A stretch of 64,000 nt of DNA from Lampropedia aestuarii (GTDB taxonomy: Bacteria > Pseudomonadota > Gammaproteobacteria > Burkholderiales > Burkholderiaceae_C). Of this stretch, positions 29,169 through 38,478 are shown piece by piece (the first letter of the stretch is position 1; every line of letters starts with the position of its first letter). The stretch is from positions 1 through 64,000 of the forward strand of contig NZ_SSWX01000008.1 in the NCBI RefSeq assembly GCF_004803635.1, read 5' to 3'. The notes beneath the pieces are model-generated. The model was not told the origin of the DNA. It ran no database searches and worked only from the letters and a program-made list of their open reading frames with translations. The position numbers and the translations under genes were made by a program.

Positions 29169-29972
29169 TTAGTATTGGATCGACCACTCAACCATTTGGC
29201 GCTCACGCAAACGCCGGCCCAGATCCTTGCAGGCCACATCGAGGATCTTGGCTGTCGCCTCAATGCGCTGCGACGTCATGCGCTGTGACAAGGCAGCCAC
29301 ACTCAAAGCGCCCATCGGCTGGCCAACGCTGCTGTAGAACACCTGGCCAACCGCCGTCACACCGAGATTGATGGTGCTTTTAATCAACGAATAGCCGCGC
29401 TTGCGGGTTTGCATGCAGGCCTCTTGCAGCACCACCGCATCCAGTCCCTCAAAGGTTGCCAGCATAGGGGCCACGCGCTCAATGATCGCGCTGCGCTCGG
29501 CATCTTCCATCGCTGCCAGCAGCGCCAAACCACCAGCGCCCACACCCAGCGGGCGGCGGCTGCCAACATCCAAAATCAGCGTGCGGATCGGGAACGAGCC
29601 TTCGCGCCGGTGCATGCACACGGCCTCAAAACCGCTGCGCACCACCAGGTAGGTTGTGTCTTCAGAGGCACCTGCCAAATTCACCATCGCGGCATCGCAT
29701 AAATCGCGAATATCGTAGAACGTTGCGCTGGCCAAACCCAGCTCAAAGGCCAACGGCCCTAAGCGGTAACGTCGCAACTCAGGGTGGCGGTCGACCAAAC
29801 GCTCGGCCACCAATTGCTGCAAGACGCGGTGCACGGTCGGATGCGGAATGCCTGCCTTCACCGCAATATCGGTCAATGCCATGCCACGCACACCAGCCGT
29901 CGCCAGCAGTTTGAGCAAGGCCACGCCGCGGCTGAGTGAGCCGGGTGCACCTGCATTCACAAGTTTGTCCAT
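29169..29972 (-). CDS. IclR-family transcriptional regulator
   Basis: The ATG at 29972 gives a 267-residue protein, the normal IclR length. An N-terminal winged helix (LSRGVALLKLLATAG through IPHPTVHRVLQQLVAERLV) is followed by the effector domain with RSGFEAVCMHRREGSFPIRT and GSRRPLGVGAGGLALLA. The frame runs upstream to 30170 but that part is not IclR-like. No ribosome binding site is obvious before 29972. The gene is divergent from the SDR/YitT-like fusion gene and could control it. Confidence 0.88.
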   Translation of the reverse strand: MDKLVNAGAPGSLSRGVALLKLLATAGVRGMALTDIAVKAGIPHPTVHRVLQQLVAERLVDRHPELRRYRLGPLAFELGLASATFYDIRDLCDAAMVNLAGASEDTTYLVVRSGFEAVCMHRREGSFPIRTLILDVGSRRPLGVGAGGLALLAAMEDAERSAIIERVAPMLATFEGLDAVVLQEACMQTRKRGYSLIKSTINLGVTAVGQVFYSSVGQPMGALSVAALSQRMTSQRIEATAKILDVACKDLGRRLRERQMVEWSIQY

Positions 29973-30194
29973 ATATTGAAATTGAATAGTGGATGCGTAT
30001 TTTTCTTCGCAGTCTTTCAAATAGAAACTAGGGTTTATTCCTAAAAATTGCTGTCCGTTTAATGAACAAAGCAAAGACGGCATGGCAGTGGCAACGATAA
30101 CCTGCAGCTCTTTCTTGGACGTGCTGATGCGCTGCTCACCAGTGCTTGGTGCCTGGCCTGCACGGTCCAACTTTTTGCCAAACAGACCCTAGTC

Positions 30195-31445
30195 ATGAAC
30201 GCACTCAACAACCAAGTCGCCGTCATTACCGGAGCCAGCAGTGGCATCGGTGCAGCCTGCGCCAAAGCCCTGGCAGCGCAAGGCGCCAGCATTGTGCTGG
30301 GCTACCACAGCGGCCATGCACGCGCCCAGGCACTGCTCGAACAATTGCCTGGCCACGGCCACCGCATTGCTGCGATTAACCTGCAAAACGCAAGCACCCA
30401 CGAGGCCTTGGCCCATCTGCTGACCAATGAGATCGGCCACATCGACCTGCTGGTCAATTCCGCCGGTTTTACGCAGCGCATCGCCCACACCGATACGGCC
30501 ACGCTTGAGCCCGCGTTGTTCGATCAGATTCTCAGTGCCAATGTGACCGGCCCTTACGCGATCACCCGCGCCTTGCTGCCTTTGCTGCAGCGCAGCGCCA
30601 ACGGCTTGGTGGTGAATATTTCCTCTGTCTCGGCGTTTACCGGTTCGGGCAGCAATATCGCCTACTGCGCGGCCAAAGCGGCGCTCGATACGATGACCCA
30701 GTCACTGGCGCGGGCGTTCGGGCCAGTGCGATTCTTGAGCGTCTCACCGGCCTCAGTAGACACTGAATTCGTTGCAGGCCGCAGCCGTGAAGAACTGCAA
30801 AGCAAAGCCGCCAAAACCCCGCTGGGCCGCATTGTCAGCCCGGAAGATGTGGCTGATGCGGTACTGGCCTGCGCAACGCATTTGCGCACTGCCACCGGCA
30901 CGCTGTTTGTCTCCATCACCTTGATGCTGTTCGCCCAGGCTGGGCTGATGACCGGAGGCACTGCCGGCATTGCCTTGCTCGTGCACTACTGGAGCGGCCT
31001 GCCGCTTGGCACCGTGTTCTTTGCAATTAATCTGCCCTTTTACTGGTTTTCCTGGAAGCACATGGGGCCAGAGTTCACGGTCAAAACCTTCATCGCAGTT
31101 GGCTTGTTGTCGCTGCTGACCGATTGGGGGCCGCAGGTCATCCACGTCGACTACCTCAACCCCTTGTTTGCCGCTGTGCTCGGTGGCCTGCTCTTGGGCA
31201 CTGGCTGCTTGTTTTTGGCACGCCACCGCGCCAGCCTGGGCGGTGCCGCGATTTTGGCTTTGTACCTGCAAGAGCGCTATGGCATTGCCGCTGGCAAGGT
31301 GCAGTTGCTGGTGGACTGCAGCGTGGTCGCACTGGCCTTGTTCATGGTGCCGGTGCAAAACGTGCTTTATTCCATTTTGGCCGCAGTGGTGATGGGCGTG
31401 TTCTTGTGGATCAGCCACCGGCCTGGGCGCTATGTCAGCCAATAA
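30195..31445 (+). CDS. Chimeric protein: SDR oxidoreductase joined to YitT-like membrane domain
   Basis: Residues 1-236 form a nearly complete short-chain dehydrogenase with TGASSGIG (12-19), NSAG (88-91) and Tyr157/Lys161 in YCAAK. The usual C-terminal VDGG end is missing. From residue 235 the chain continues as a YitT-family membrane protein (LFVSITLMLFAQAGLMTGGTAG and LNPLFAAVLGGLLLGTG, about five helices), which lacks its own N-terminal residues. Both families have a GTLFV-like segment at this point, so a deletion across a short shared sequence (near 30894-30914) may have joined two genes. The product may work, but both partners are truncated. Confidence 0.75.
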   Translation: MNALNNQVAVITGASSGIGAACAKALAAQGASIVLGYHSGHARAQALLEQLPGHGHRIAAINLQNASTHEALAHLLTNEIGHIDLLVNSAGFTQRIAHTDTATLEPALFDQILSANVTGPYAITRALLPLLQRSANGLVVNISSVSAFTGSGSNIAYCAAKAALDTMTQSLARAFGPVRFLSVSPASVDTEFVAGRSREELQSKAAKTPLGRIVSPEDVADAVLACATHLRTATGTLFVSITLMLFAQAGLMTGGTAGIALLVHYWSGLPLGTVFFAINLPFYWFSWKHMGPEFTVKTFIAVGLLSLLTDWGPQVIHVDYLNPLFAAVLGGLLLGTGCLFLARHRASLGGAAILALYLQERYGIAAGKVQLLVDCSVVALALFMVPVQNVLYSILAAVVMGVFLWISHRPGRYVSQ

Positions 31446-31497
31446 CTCTGCAGGCTCTGTCTGGCTTGCATGACAGGCCCACGATCGCCGTCTTGTA

Positions 31498-31549
31498 CCC
31501 TGTTGATCATCTCCACGCAGTCGCGTCGAGATGATGAACCGGCTCTAAC
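31498..31549. repeat. Palindromic intergenic repeat, short form (copy 5)
   Basis: CCCTGTTGATCATCTC and GAGATGATGAACCGGCTCTAAC are inverse complements around CACGCAGTCGCGTC. The CTA at 31545-31547 is the stop codon (TAG) of pilE read on the minus strand. This copy separates the convergent SDR/YitT fusion and pilE genes. Confidence 0.78.
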
Positions 31550-31991
31550 GATTCCAGCACAGCTCCACTGTTTGCGTGGAGTCTTTGAGTCCTTTCTGGC
31601 CGTTCTCCGTCAAGGTGAAATCTCCGCATCTGTCATGGCGCTGTGGTCCTTGTCGGCTGGCCGTCAAGGTGTAAGTGGAGCCGGTGTCATTGGGCGCATA
31701 CCCGATGCCATAAGTGCCAGAAGGCACAGACTGCATACTGCTGGGAAACCCCTCAGCCTGCGGATAACGGCCCATGGCTGTTGCTGCCCGCTCCAACCAC
31801 TGCGCCGCTTGCAGCAAGCCAGTGCGCGCCTCAGCGCGGCGGCCGCGCTGGATGTACTCCTGGTAATTGGGATAGGCGATGGCGGCCAAGATACCGACAA
31901 TCACCACCACCACCATGACTTCAATCAGCGTAAAGCCCTTGGGCTTGCGCGCCATGGCGCGGCGCGGCAGGGTTGGGCCAAATTGCAGCAT
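31545..31991 (-). CDS. pilE: Type IV minor pilin, PilE-type
   Basis: The 148-residue pilin has the prepilin cleavage site [24 protein letters not shown], the family's most conserved helix. The C-terminal part has two cysteines (CGDFTL and VELCWNR) that can form the D-region disulfide. The start at 31991 is preferred because GGAG lies seven bases upstream; a later ATG at 31955 has no such site. The leader of 19 residues is long but acceptable. It is the last gene of the minor pilin operon, and its stop codon lies in the repeat. Confidence 0.88.
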   Translation of the reverse strand: MLQFGPTLPRRAMARKPKGFTLIEVMVVVVIVGILAAIAYPNYQEYIQRGRRAEARTGLLQAAQWLERAATAMGRYPQAEGFPSSMQSVPSGTYGIGYAPNDTGSTYTLTASRQGPQRHDRCGDFTLTENGQKGLKDSTQTVELCWNR

Positions 31992-32070
31992 GCGATTACT
32001 CCACTGAAAAAACAACGAAACAGTCCAACAAGGGCTGGGCCTGAGCAAGGAGCTGGCTGTCATGCACGGT

Positions 32071-35000
32071 TTAGCGAATAGGCCGCCATGAAGGCGTCAA
32101 AGGCATGATGGAGAACAAGGGCTCGGGCTCGGCAACACCTGGACTCCACAGCTGGCCATCGCCCATCAAGTATTGGGAGCGGTACTCTCTTTGGTCAGGT
32201 TTGATTAAAGGATCTTGCAGCCAGTCCTTGCAATTGCCGCCATTGGCATCGCACTGCGCGGGAGGCAGTACCGGAGCTGCGGTGCGAATAGCCAAATTGG
32301 CCTGGTAGTATTGACCGGCAGCAAACTCAACGTCGCAGGTTTCCTTGACCTCTAGGCTGCCGCCTTGTACTGGCAGCTCAATTGGCACGCGGAATTGCTC
32401 CCCAATGGTCCACACGCTGTTCTCAAGCACCCGCGAGCCGATAACCGGCAACTGGAAGAACCAGCCCTTTTTGCTGCTGTAATCCACCGGCGTATTCGAC
32501 AGATTCCAGCTGTCACCGTTGAGCGTGGTCTGTATCTCGACCAAGTCCTGCCAGTCGACTTGGTCGCTGCTGTTGTCTACCAGTTCGACAGTGCCCAGAG
32601 TGTTCGCAACGCCACCGGCCAAAACCGGTGTGCTGGAATAGTTGGCGGCATCGCGAATGGCCAGCACGTATTCCTTGTCGATGCTGCTGCGGTCGGCATT
32701 GCTCAGCAGGCGGCCAGTGCCAAACATCAGCATGATCCCGCCATCGGGGTGAAACGCAAACGCGGGTGCCGTGGTAATAGCGGGCCTGCTTTGCGCTGCG
32801 CCAGCGCCCACACGCTGGGCCTGGAACAAGGGCGTGCCAGAGAACGAGGCTTTCCAGTCGGCTGGGCTGGCTGAGCTCAGGTCAAACTTCCAGACGTTGC
32901 CCAGCAAATCTCCGGCATAGGCAACATCCACTGCACCATCGCCATTGAGGTCAATCAAGCGCGGCGCGGCCAAGCCATTGCTATTGCCAAGCGGCTCGGT
33001 AGCACTGGCAGGGATCACCTTCAACTCCTTGGCCCCTTCGAGAAACTGGACCAGGAGCGCGGCCTGCTCATTCTGGCTGTTGTAGCCATTGCCCATCACC
33101 AGAGCCCAGCGGCCATCGTTCATGCGCACCAGTTGATTGGACAAGCGCGTATCGACTTGATCAACTACAGGCTGGGCCATGATGTGACCCAGCCAGGCTC
33201 GGGCATCGGTGGATTCAAATTGCTCTGAGGGATCCAGCGTTTGGTCCAGTACCAGCACCTCGCCAGGCTGGGCAGTGGCAAAATCCTGCGGCGCGGTCAC
33301 ATCCAAGACAAAATAACCTCGGCCACCGGCACCTAAAAAGCCGGCCAGATAGCTTTTGGGAAGTGCTGTATTGGTTGAGCCATCGCTGTTTTTCTGGTGT
33401 GTGAAAACATCGCCGGTGAATGCCGAGCCATCGACAAAATACCGGTGCCGAATCGCATAGCCGGGCTCAGTCAGCAAAGGCAGCTGGCTGATCAAGCCCT
33501 TGGGCACATAGGCCAGCATTTCCCTGCCCGTCGAGGCATTGAACGCATGGAGCATGCCGTCGTTGGCGCCCACATACAACATATCGGGCCGGTCAGGTTT
33601 TTTCGTTGCGGTTCTGTAGTGGTTGCCGGGCATAAACCAGATTTGCGAATTGACCACATCGCCATGAATCGATTCGCGCTGGCGAAACACCCCGCCGCTC
33701 TTGCCAAGCTCTTTGGACTGGTCACCACGCAGGTAGAGAAGCCGGTTTTGGCCGAGTTGGTCCGTGCTGTTGAGCAGCGCTTGCTGGCTCGCATCGAGCT
33801 CTGACCACTTCCACTCAATCGCCTGCCCATTGCTGTTGGCACTGACTATCTTGCGCTGGTTAAACCAATTGGCACCCTGGGCCGACATGATTTGCGCCGT
33901 GTTTTTACCGCCCCATGCCTGGTTATTGGCATCAATGGCCGCATTGCCTGCCTTGACAGTTTGCGCCTGCACATAACCAGACCAAGTGGCCGGATTGTAG
34001 GAGGCGGTGAACATCAGCGAATCAGCACGGGTGGTGGCAGCGCTCAAGGCGACCGAAGTCATCGGCAATTGCGAGTCAACAATGATTTCATTCAAAATAT
34101 CGCGAAAGGCTGGCGTCAGGTCTTCGGCCCTGGTGACCGGGATGTATTTGCCCCGGCTATTGATCGCCATATGCCATAGCTCAGGCATTCTGAGCACTGC
34201 ATTGGTGGTGCTGTAAGGGTCAATCCAACGCTTGCTGCCAGAGAGCAGGTCATCGTAGTCACCGCCATTCCAGGTATCACTGCCAAACACCGGCCGCGCG
34301 CCCAAAGGAGCCCAGTTGGCGCCAACCCCAAAGCCGACGGAGTACACCGTCATGTGCTGCCAAGTCGCAACATTATTGGCCGGGTTCCAATAGGGCTCAA
34401 GGCTCCAGCTCGCTCCCTTGATTGGGCGTGCAACGCGCTCAACCATCTTGGGCTCGACCTGCCTGCCTTGGCCGCTCAGATCATTCGCCCAAAAATAAAA
34501 GGCCAAATCTGACAAGGTCGGCCAATTCCAGGCACTAGACCCGGTACCGGGTACAAAACCATTGGGGAATCGGCTGCGGTCGCGGTAGATATTGAGCTGC
34601 GGATTGCTAATATCGTAACTGGTGCCGTCTGGCAATTGCAGGGGCTGGCGCCGGTTGCTGTAATTGCCAATCATGCCCGCAGCTGGCAAAACCGCCTGGT
34701 TATTCCAGCCCCCATCAGACATGAAAATATTGTAGGTTCTGCGGCAAGCCAATGCACCTGAGTTACTCACACTGGGATCGTTGAGCCAGGGCTGCCGGTT
34801 GCTCTTTAAATAATTGCCTGCATTAAATAGCATTCTGAGAGCGGGTGTGTTCCCCCCTGCTGTCAAGCTGCCCCCGGTCGTCTTGCCACTGACCCAGTCA
34901 AGGAATCGCTTGCGATGCGCGGCATCCAGGATTCTCATGCCATTGGTGTTACTGCAACCGCCCGCGGCACTGGGGATATTGGGGCAGCCGTTCATGGACA

Positions 35001-35340
35001 TCCAGGCCAGGCGAATCGCGCCATTGGGAATATTCTCTTCTGAGAATGCCTGTAACAGCGAGGCCCTTAAAATGGCCATGCGTGTGTCTGCCGTCTCGCG
35101 CTGCTTGCTGTCTGCATACTTCTCCGCATCGACCCGATACAGCATGCTGCCAGAGTCATCTATCGAGACAATCACATTGGGCGCAGGCGGTCTGCCCATA
35201 TTCACCGCCGGTATTTGCATCAGTGGTATCGGCTCAGCCCCTGACTCAGCAACCAGGCTGACCAGCACCGCAGCGCAGGCCAGCAGTTTGAGGCCCATTG
35301 GTACTGGGCCGATTCGACGGTTTTGGCTGATGCGTGACAT
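32071..35340 (-). CDS. pilY1: Type IV pilus tip adhesin/assembly factor PilY1
   Basis: The ATG at 35340 (GAGGAG six bases upstream) gives 1089 residues with a signal peptide. The N-terminal part has a von Willebrand A-like domain with the metal site DDSGSM near residue 63. The C-terminal half is the beta-propeller Neisseria_PilC-like domain, with [16 protein letters not shown] and a calcium loop DLNGDGAVD. PilY1 promotes pilus extension, adhesion and surface sensing at the outer membrane or pilus tip, with calcium controlling retraction. It lies between pilX and pilE in one operon. Confidence 0.94.
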   Translation of the reverse strand: MSRISQNRRIGPVPMGLKLLACAAVLVSLVAESGAEPIPLMQIPAVNMGRPPAPNVIVSIDDSGSMLYRVDAEKYADSKQRETADTRMAILRASLLQAFSEENIPNGAIRLAWMSMNGCPNIPSAAGGCSNTNGMRILDAAHRKRFLDWVSGKTTGGSLTAGGNTPALRMLFNAGNYLKSNRQPWLNDPSVSNSGALACRRTYNIFMSDGGWNNQAVLPAAGMIGNYSNRRQPLQLPDGTSYDISNPQLNIYRDRSRFPNGFVPGTGSSAWNWPTLSDLAFYFWANDLSGQGRQVEPKMVERVARPIKGASWSLEPYWNPANNVATWQHMTVYSVGFGVGANWAPLGARPVFGSDTWNGGDYDDLLSGSKRWIDPYSTTNAVLRMPELWHMAINSRGKYIPVTRAEDLTPAFRDILNEIIVDSQLPMTSVALSAATTRADSLMFTASYNPATWSGYVQAQTVKAGNAAIDANNQAWGGKNTAQIMSAQGANWFNQRKIVSANSNGQAIEWKWSELDASQQALLNSTDQLGQNRLLYLRGDQSKELGKSGGVFRQRESIHGDVVNSQIWFMPGNHYRTATKKPDRPDMLYVGANDGMLHAFNASTGREMLAYVPKGLISQLPLLTEPGYAIRHRYFVDGSAFTGDVFTHQKNSDGSTNTALPKSYLAGFLGAGGRGYFVLDVTAPQDFATAQPGEVLVLDQTLDPSEQFESTDARAWLGHIMAQPVVDQVDTRLSNQLVRMNDGRWALVMGNGYNSQNEQAALLVQFLEGAKELKVIPASATEPLGNSNGLAAPRLIDLNGDGAVDVAYAGDLLGNVWKFDLSSASPADWKASFSGTPLFQAQRVGAGAAQSRPAITTAPAFAFHPDGGIMLMFGTGRLLSNADRSSIDKEYVLAIRDAANYSSTPVLAGGVANTLGTVELVDNSSDQVDWQDLVEIQTTLNGDSWNLSNTPVDYSSKKGWFFQLPVIGSRVLENSVWTIGEQFRVPIELPVQGGSLEVKETCDVEFAAGQYYQANLAIRTAAPVLPPAQCDANGGNCKDWLQDPLIKPDQREYRSQYLMGDGQLWSPGVAEPEPLFSIMPLTPSWRPIR

Positions 35341-35409
35341 CCTCAACTCCTCACTCCTACAAGTATTCCAATTGCTCATGGCGTAAAGCCGATCTGGTGT
35401 TGGCCCCAT

Positions 35410-36246
35410 TCATCCCCCCGATGGCCTGGCCGCAATCACGGCCTGGGCTTGTGGCACCAGAATCGACTGCACAATCGCCTGCGTGCCAGGCTTGCGCCCA
35501 CGAGCAACCGCTGTGATGCGGTAGACGATGCCATTGATGGAGTTCATGCCCACACTCTGGCCAATGGGCGCGTAGCGCTGTCCAATCGCACTGTTAGCGT
35601 TGAATTCCAGCGGCTCAATCCAGTACCAGGCATTGGCGAGTGTGCGGTTTTGGCGCATGTCTGCGGTCACCAGCAAGCGGGAATTGCCCATGCTGGCGTC
35701 CTGCACCGCTCCGGTAAACTCGCCATAGAGCGCTGCGCTTGCCTGCATGGCTTCAAGGGTGTCCGCATCGAGCCAGAAGCGCGCGGGCAAGCGTCCGTCG
35801 TCAAAGCACAGCCCCTGGCGGCAAGGCACAGCCAAACCTTGCACCGCCCGCTCAAGCACCAAAAAATCACCACCATCGCTGTCAAGCAGGCTAAAACTCT
35901 GCGGCACTTGCAGCATGCCAGGATTGTTTTTTCGACATCCCTGCAGGCAAGCACTGCCATCGGCCGTGATACCCAGCGCGTCCAGCTCAGCATCAGCCAA
36001 CATGGCCTGCGCGGCCTCAAAGGCCAGCAAGTAGTCGGCCTCGTTGCCGGTGACGCGTTCGCTGAACAGCGCAGCGCGGCTGGACCAGGCCACCAGCAAG
36101 GCCCCCAGCAGCATCACCACCATCACAATCACAATGGCTGCGCCCTGCTGGCGTCGCAGGGCAGGATGCCGCAAGCCGGCGGTAGTTTGGGCAGACGCGT
36201 GGCGTACTCGGTGGCCTGCGCGGCTGCTGTGTTCAGACATAGACAT
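35410..36246 (-). CDS. pilX: Minor pilin-like protein PilX
   Basis: The 278-residue protein has a basic start, QQGAAIVIVMVVMLLGALLVAWSSR as the pilin-like hydrophobic helix (about residues 33-57), and a long periplasmic part. The usual prepilin GF is replaced by QGAA, as in many PilX proteins. AAGGAG lies nine bases before the ATG. Cysteines in SACLQGCRK and PCRQGLC could form disulfides. PilX joins PilVW and FimU-like proteins in the priming complex that nucleates the pilus and holds PilY1. It lies directly before pilY1. Confidence 0.9.
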   Translation of the reverse strand: MSMSEHSSRAGHRVRHASAQTTAGLRHPALRRQQGAAIVIVMVVMLLGALLVAWSSRAALFSERVTGNEADYLLAFEAAQAMLADAELDALGITADGSACLQGCRKNNPGMLQVPQSFSLLDSDGGDFLVLERAVQGLAVPCRQGLCFDDGRLPARFWLDADTLEAMQASAALYGEFTGAVQDASMGNSRLLVTADMRQNRTLANAWYWIEPLEFNANSAIGQRYAPIGQSVGMNSINGIVYRITAVARGRKPGTQAIVQSILVPQAQAVIAARPSGG

Positions 36247-36276
36247 GCAAAGCGGCTCCTTGATCGTATGCGGTGG

Positions 36277-37110
36277 CTACGCCGTACGCAGGTAAAACAC
36301 ATTGCGGTAAACACGCCGCAAACGCTGCTGTAATTCGACCGACTCGCCTGCGCAATTGGTCCAGCTGCCTGCAACGCCCTGGAGGCGCTCGTTGCCCTCC
36401 ATCTCCAGGCACAACTCCACGGCCACGACCCGTGGCGCCCCCACAAGAGTGGAACTCGGCGGTGGCTCGCTGGCCATCGACAGGCTGTCACGGCCTGCCG
36501 CATCGCGCTGGGCAATGCGGTAGCGCACTTGCAGCTTGCTGACATTGGCCACCAGCGGCTGCGCAGCAGCGAGCGCCTTGCCATCCACCACGGTTTGGCA
36601 GGTCAGCTGCTGGCTGTCGTTGACTGCAAATACAGCGCTGAATTCGCGCGCTGACACGGTATTGCCAAAGCAATCCACATTCACGCCCACGCGACTGCCC
36701 GACTGCGTTGCAACGGTCAAACTGTCCGACTCGTTGCCGCCTCCCTGACGGCCGGTCACTATCGGCACTGCACGGTCTTCAAATGCCATCATGGGCAAAC
36801 CCGCAAATGGGCTTTCTTGCACAGGCTCAAGCGCGCCAGCTTGCCGAATCAGCCGCCCCATCACGGTCAATGCGTAAGCGGCGTCTTGCTGCAAACTGGC
36901 CACCTCGCCCGTGGTCGAAGTCACGGCCCTGGACATCAGCAAGGTGCCCAAAGCCGCCGCAATCACCATTACCCCAAGGGTGATGGCCACCAGCAACTCC
37001 AGCAGGCTCAGACCGTGTTGCTGCAGGCGATGCGGGAGGCTGGCAGCCGGCCAGCTTGGTGCTGGTCGGTTGGGGCCACGCGTCAATAAAGGGGGCAGTC
37101 GATGAAACAT
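36277..37110 (-). CDS. pilW: Minor pilin PilW
   Basis: The hydrophobic pilin helix begins HGLSLLELLVAITLGVMVIAAALG, preceded by a Pro-rich 30-residue leader. The start at 37110 is chosen because AAAGG lies six bases upstream; a start at 37116 would touch the ribosome binding site. The remaining 220 residues are typical of PilW, with GRLIRQAGALEPV and two cysteines late in the chain. PilW belongs to the minor pilin priming complex. It is the third gene of the operon, with pilV 10 bases upstream. Confidence 0.9.
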   Translation of the reverse strand: MFHRLPPLLTRGPNRPAPSWPAASLPHRLQQHGLSLLELLVAITLGVMVIAAALGTLLMSRAVTSTTGEVASLQQDAAYALTVMGRLIRQAGALEPVQESPFAGLPMMAFEDRAVPIVTGRQGGGNESDSLTVATQSGSRVGVNVDCFGNTVSAREFSAVFAVNDSQQLTCQTVVDGKALAAAQPLVANVSKLQVRYRIAQRDAAGRDSLSMASEPPPSSTLVGAPRVVAVELCLEMEGNERLQGVAGSWTNCAGESVELQQRLRRVYRNVFYLRTA

Positions 37111-37119
37111 GGGCATCCT

Positions 37120-37782
37120 TTATGGCTGTATGTAGGCCAAGTGGCAGATCATGTTGGCAGGGCATGCCAACGCAGCCGTGCCAGAGCCTTCTACAATCTC
37201 AAACGGCATGGAGAACGCTGCATTGCCTGCATGCTCGGCACGCTCGTTGTAAGGCCAGGCCAGCAACACGCCCAGTTGGCGCCGATTGGCCTCATTGCTC
37301 GACTCGCTTTGCGACAGGAACGTCATGGCCTGGGCCCCCGGCAAACCCAGCGGCACGTTGCTGCGCCACACCTGAATGTCCCAGACAGCTTGCTGCTCAG
37401 CACTGCACACCATGGCGCTACAGTTGTACGTGGGTGCGTTATCAGGCGCGCTCCAATCGGGCAAAGCATAGGCACTGAGCACCGAGAATCGGCCGGGATT
37501 GCTTTTGAGCCGCTCTGACAAGTCTTCAATCATGCGAATGGCTTGGGCGCGCTGTACGCTATTGCGGGTGTCTGAGAGAATGCCCAGTTGCATGCCCAGC
37601 ATGCCAAGCACACCAAATGCCACAATCAGCAAGGCCACCAGCGCTTCAATGAGGGACATGCCGCGCTGCCTGGCCGCTATCGGATGCAGACCGGGCTGCG
37701 GACAACCCAAGCGCAAGGGTTGCTGTACGCGTTGCTGGCGGGCGATGGAATGTTTGCATTGCATACTTTGAATCACGTGCAT
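37120..37782 (-). CDS. pilV: Minor pilin PilV
   Basis: The helix QRGMSLIEALVALLIVAFGVLGMLGMQ (about residues 39-65) shows the PilV/T2SS GspI-like start with Glu at position 5 after the cleavage site. The leader of about 40 residues is long. GAGG lies seven bases before the ATG at 37782. The start overlaps the end of fimT by 10 bases, suggesting translational coupling. PilV is part of the minor pilin complex needed to start pilus assembly. Length is typical (about 200). Confidence 0.9.
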   Translation of the reverse strand: MHVIQSMQCKHSIARQQRVQQPLRLGCPQPGLHPIAARQRGMSLIEALVALLIVAFGVLGMLGMQLGILSDTRNSVQRAQAIRMIEDLSERLKSNPGRFSVLSAYALPDWSAPDNAPTYNCSAMVCSAEQQAVWDIQVWRSNVPLGLPGAQAMTFLSQSESSNEANRRQLGVLLAWPYNERAEHAGNAAFSMPFEIVEGSGTAALACPANMICHLAYIQP

Positions 37783-38330
37783 TGTGTGGTGCCTCGCACG
37801 GTGCGCACCCGCCCTGCCGAAGACACGCAGACCGTGATCGCTTTGCTGCTATCACCCTGGTTGGCCTGGTGTACCACCACAAAGCTATACGCCCCCAGAC
37901 CATTGACCTGGCCAAACTGGTTAAAGCTGGTGGTGTTGGTCTCGGGTCTGCGCATAATCACCATGCTTTTGATGGCTTCAACCGTTTGCAGTGTCACCCC
38001 ATCCTGACCCAGGGTTTGCACGCGCCAGCCACATTGCCACAGGCCTGCAGTCTGGCACTCCGGCCCGTCAATACGCGCCATCTGAACGCCACCAAAACGA
38101 GCGGCTTCGCTGCGCGCCAGATAAATACCAGAGACCAGGTTTTCAGCCGCCGTTTTGGTACGCCATCGCTTGACCATGCTGTCAAAGCTGGGCAAGGCCA
38201 GCGCCGCCAAAATCGCCGCAATGGCCAATACCACCATCAGCTCAAGCAGGGTGAAGCCGCACTGGCTTGTGCTGCGGGAAACGGATGGGCAGTGCTGGTT
38301 CATGGCGAGCATGGTAAAAACGGCTACCAT
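37773..38330 (-). CDS. fimT: Minor pilin FimT/FimU (GspH-like)
   Basis: The 185-residue protein has the cleavage site region CGFTLLELMVVLAIAAILAALALPSF near residue 24. The following fold, with RSEAARFGG and CGWRV, matches the GspH/FimT domain, and two cysteine pairs are present. FimT/FimU are minor pilins that help start pilus assembly, and FimT proteins in some bacteria bind DNA during natural transformation. Which subtype applies cannot be settled by eye. Later in-frame ATGs (38312 and 38303) are possible starts. First gene of the fimT-pilVWXY1-pilE operon. Confidence 0.87.
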   Translation of the reverse strand: MVAVFTMLAMNQHCPSVSRSTSQCGFTLLELMVVLAIAAILAALALPSFDSMVKRWRTKTAAENLVSGIYLARSEAARFGGVQMARIDGPECQTAGLWQCGWRVQTLGQDGVTLQTVEAIKSMVIMRRPETNTTSFNQFGQVNGLGAYSFVVVHQANQGDSSKAITVCVSSAGRVRTVRGTTQCT

Positions 38331-38478
38331 TGACCATGACCTGCGCTGGATAACCGGCAGGTTTCACACGAGCAACGGGCTAAATTGCGTTTCTTTTGTT
38401 AAAAAACAATACGGAAACCGTCTTCAAACTGTAGATAGACGATGCACGCCTCACTACAACACCAATCAGGAGTCAAAA

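Noticed and set aside
29973-30194. Palindromic IclR operator
   Set aside because: Only a short direct repeat (ATTGAA, ATTGAA near 29975) was seen; no convincing inverted repeat was found in the divergent interval.
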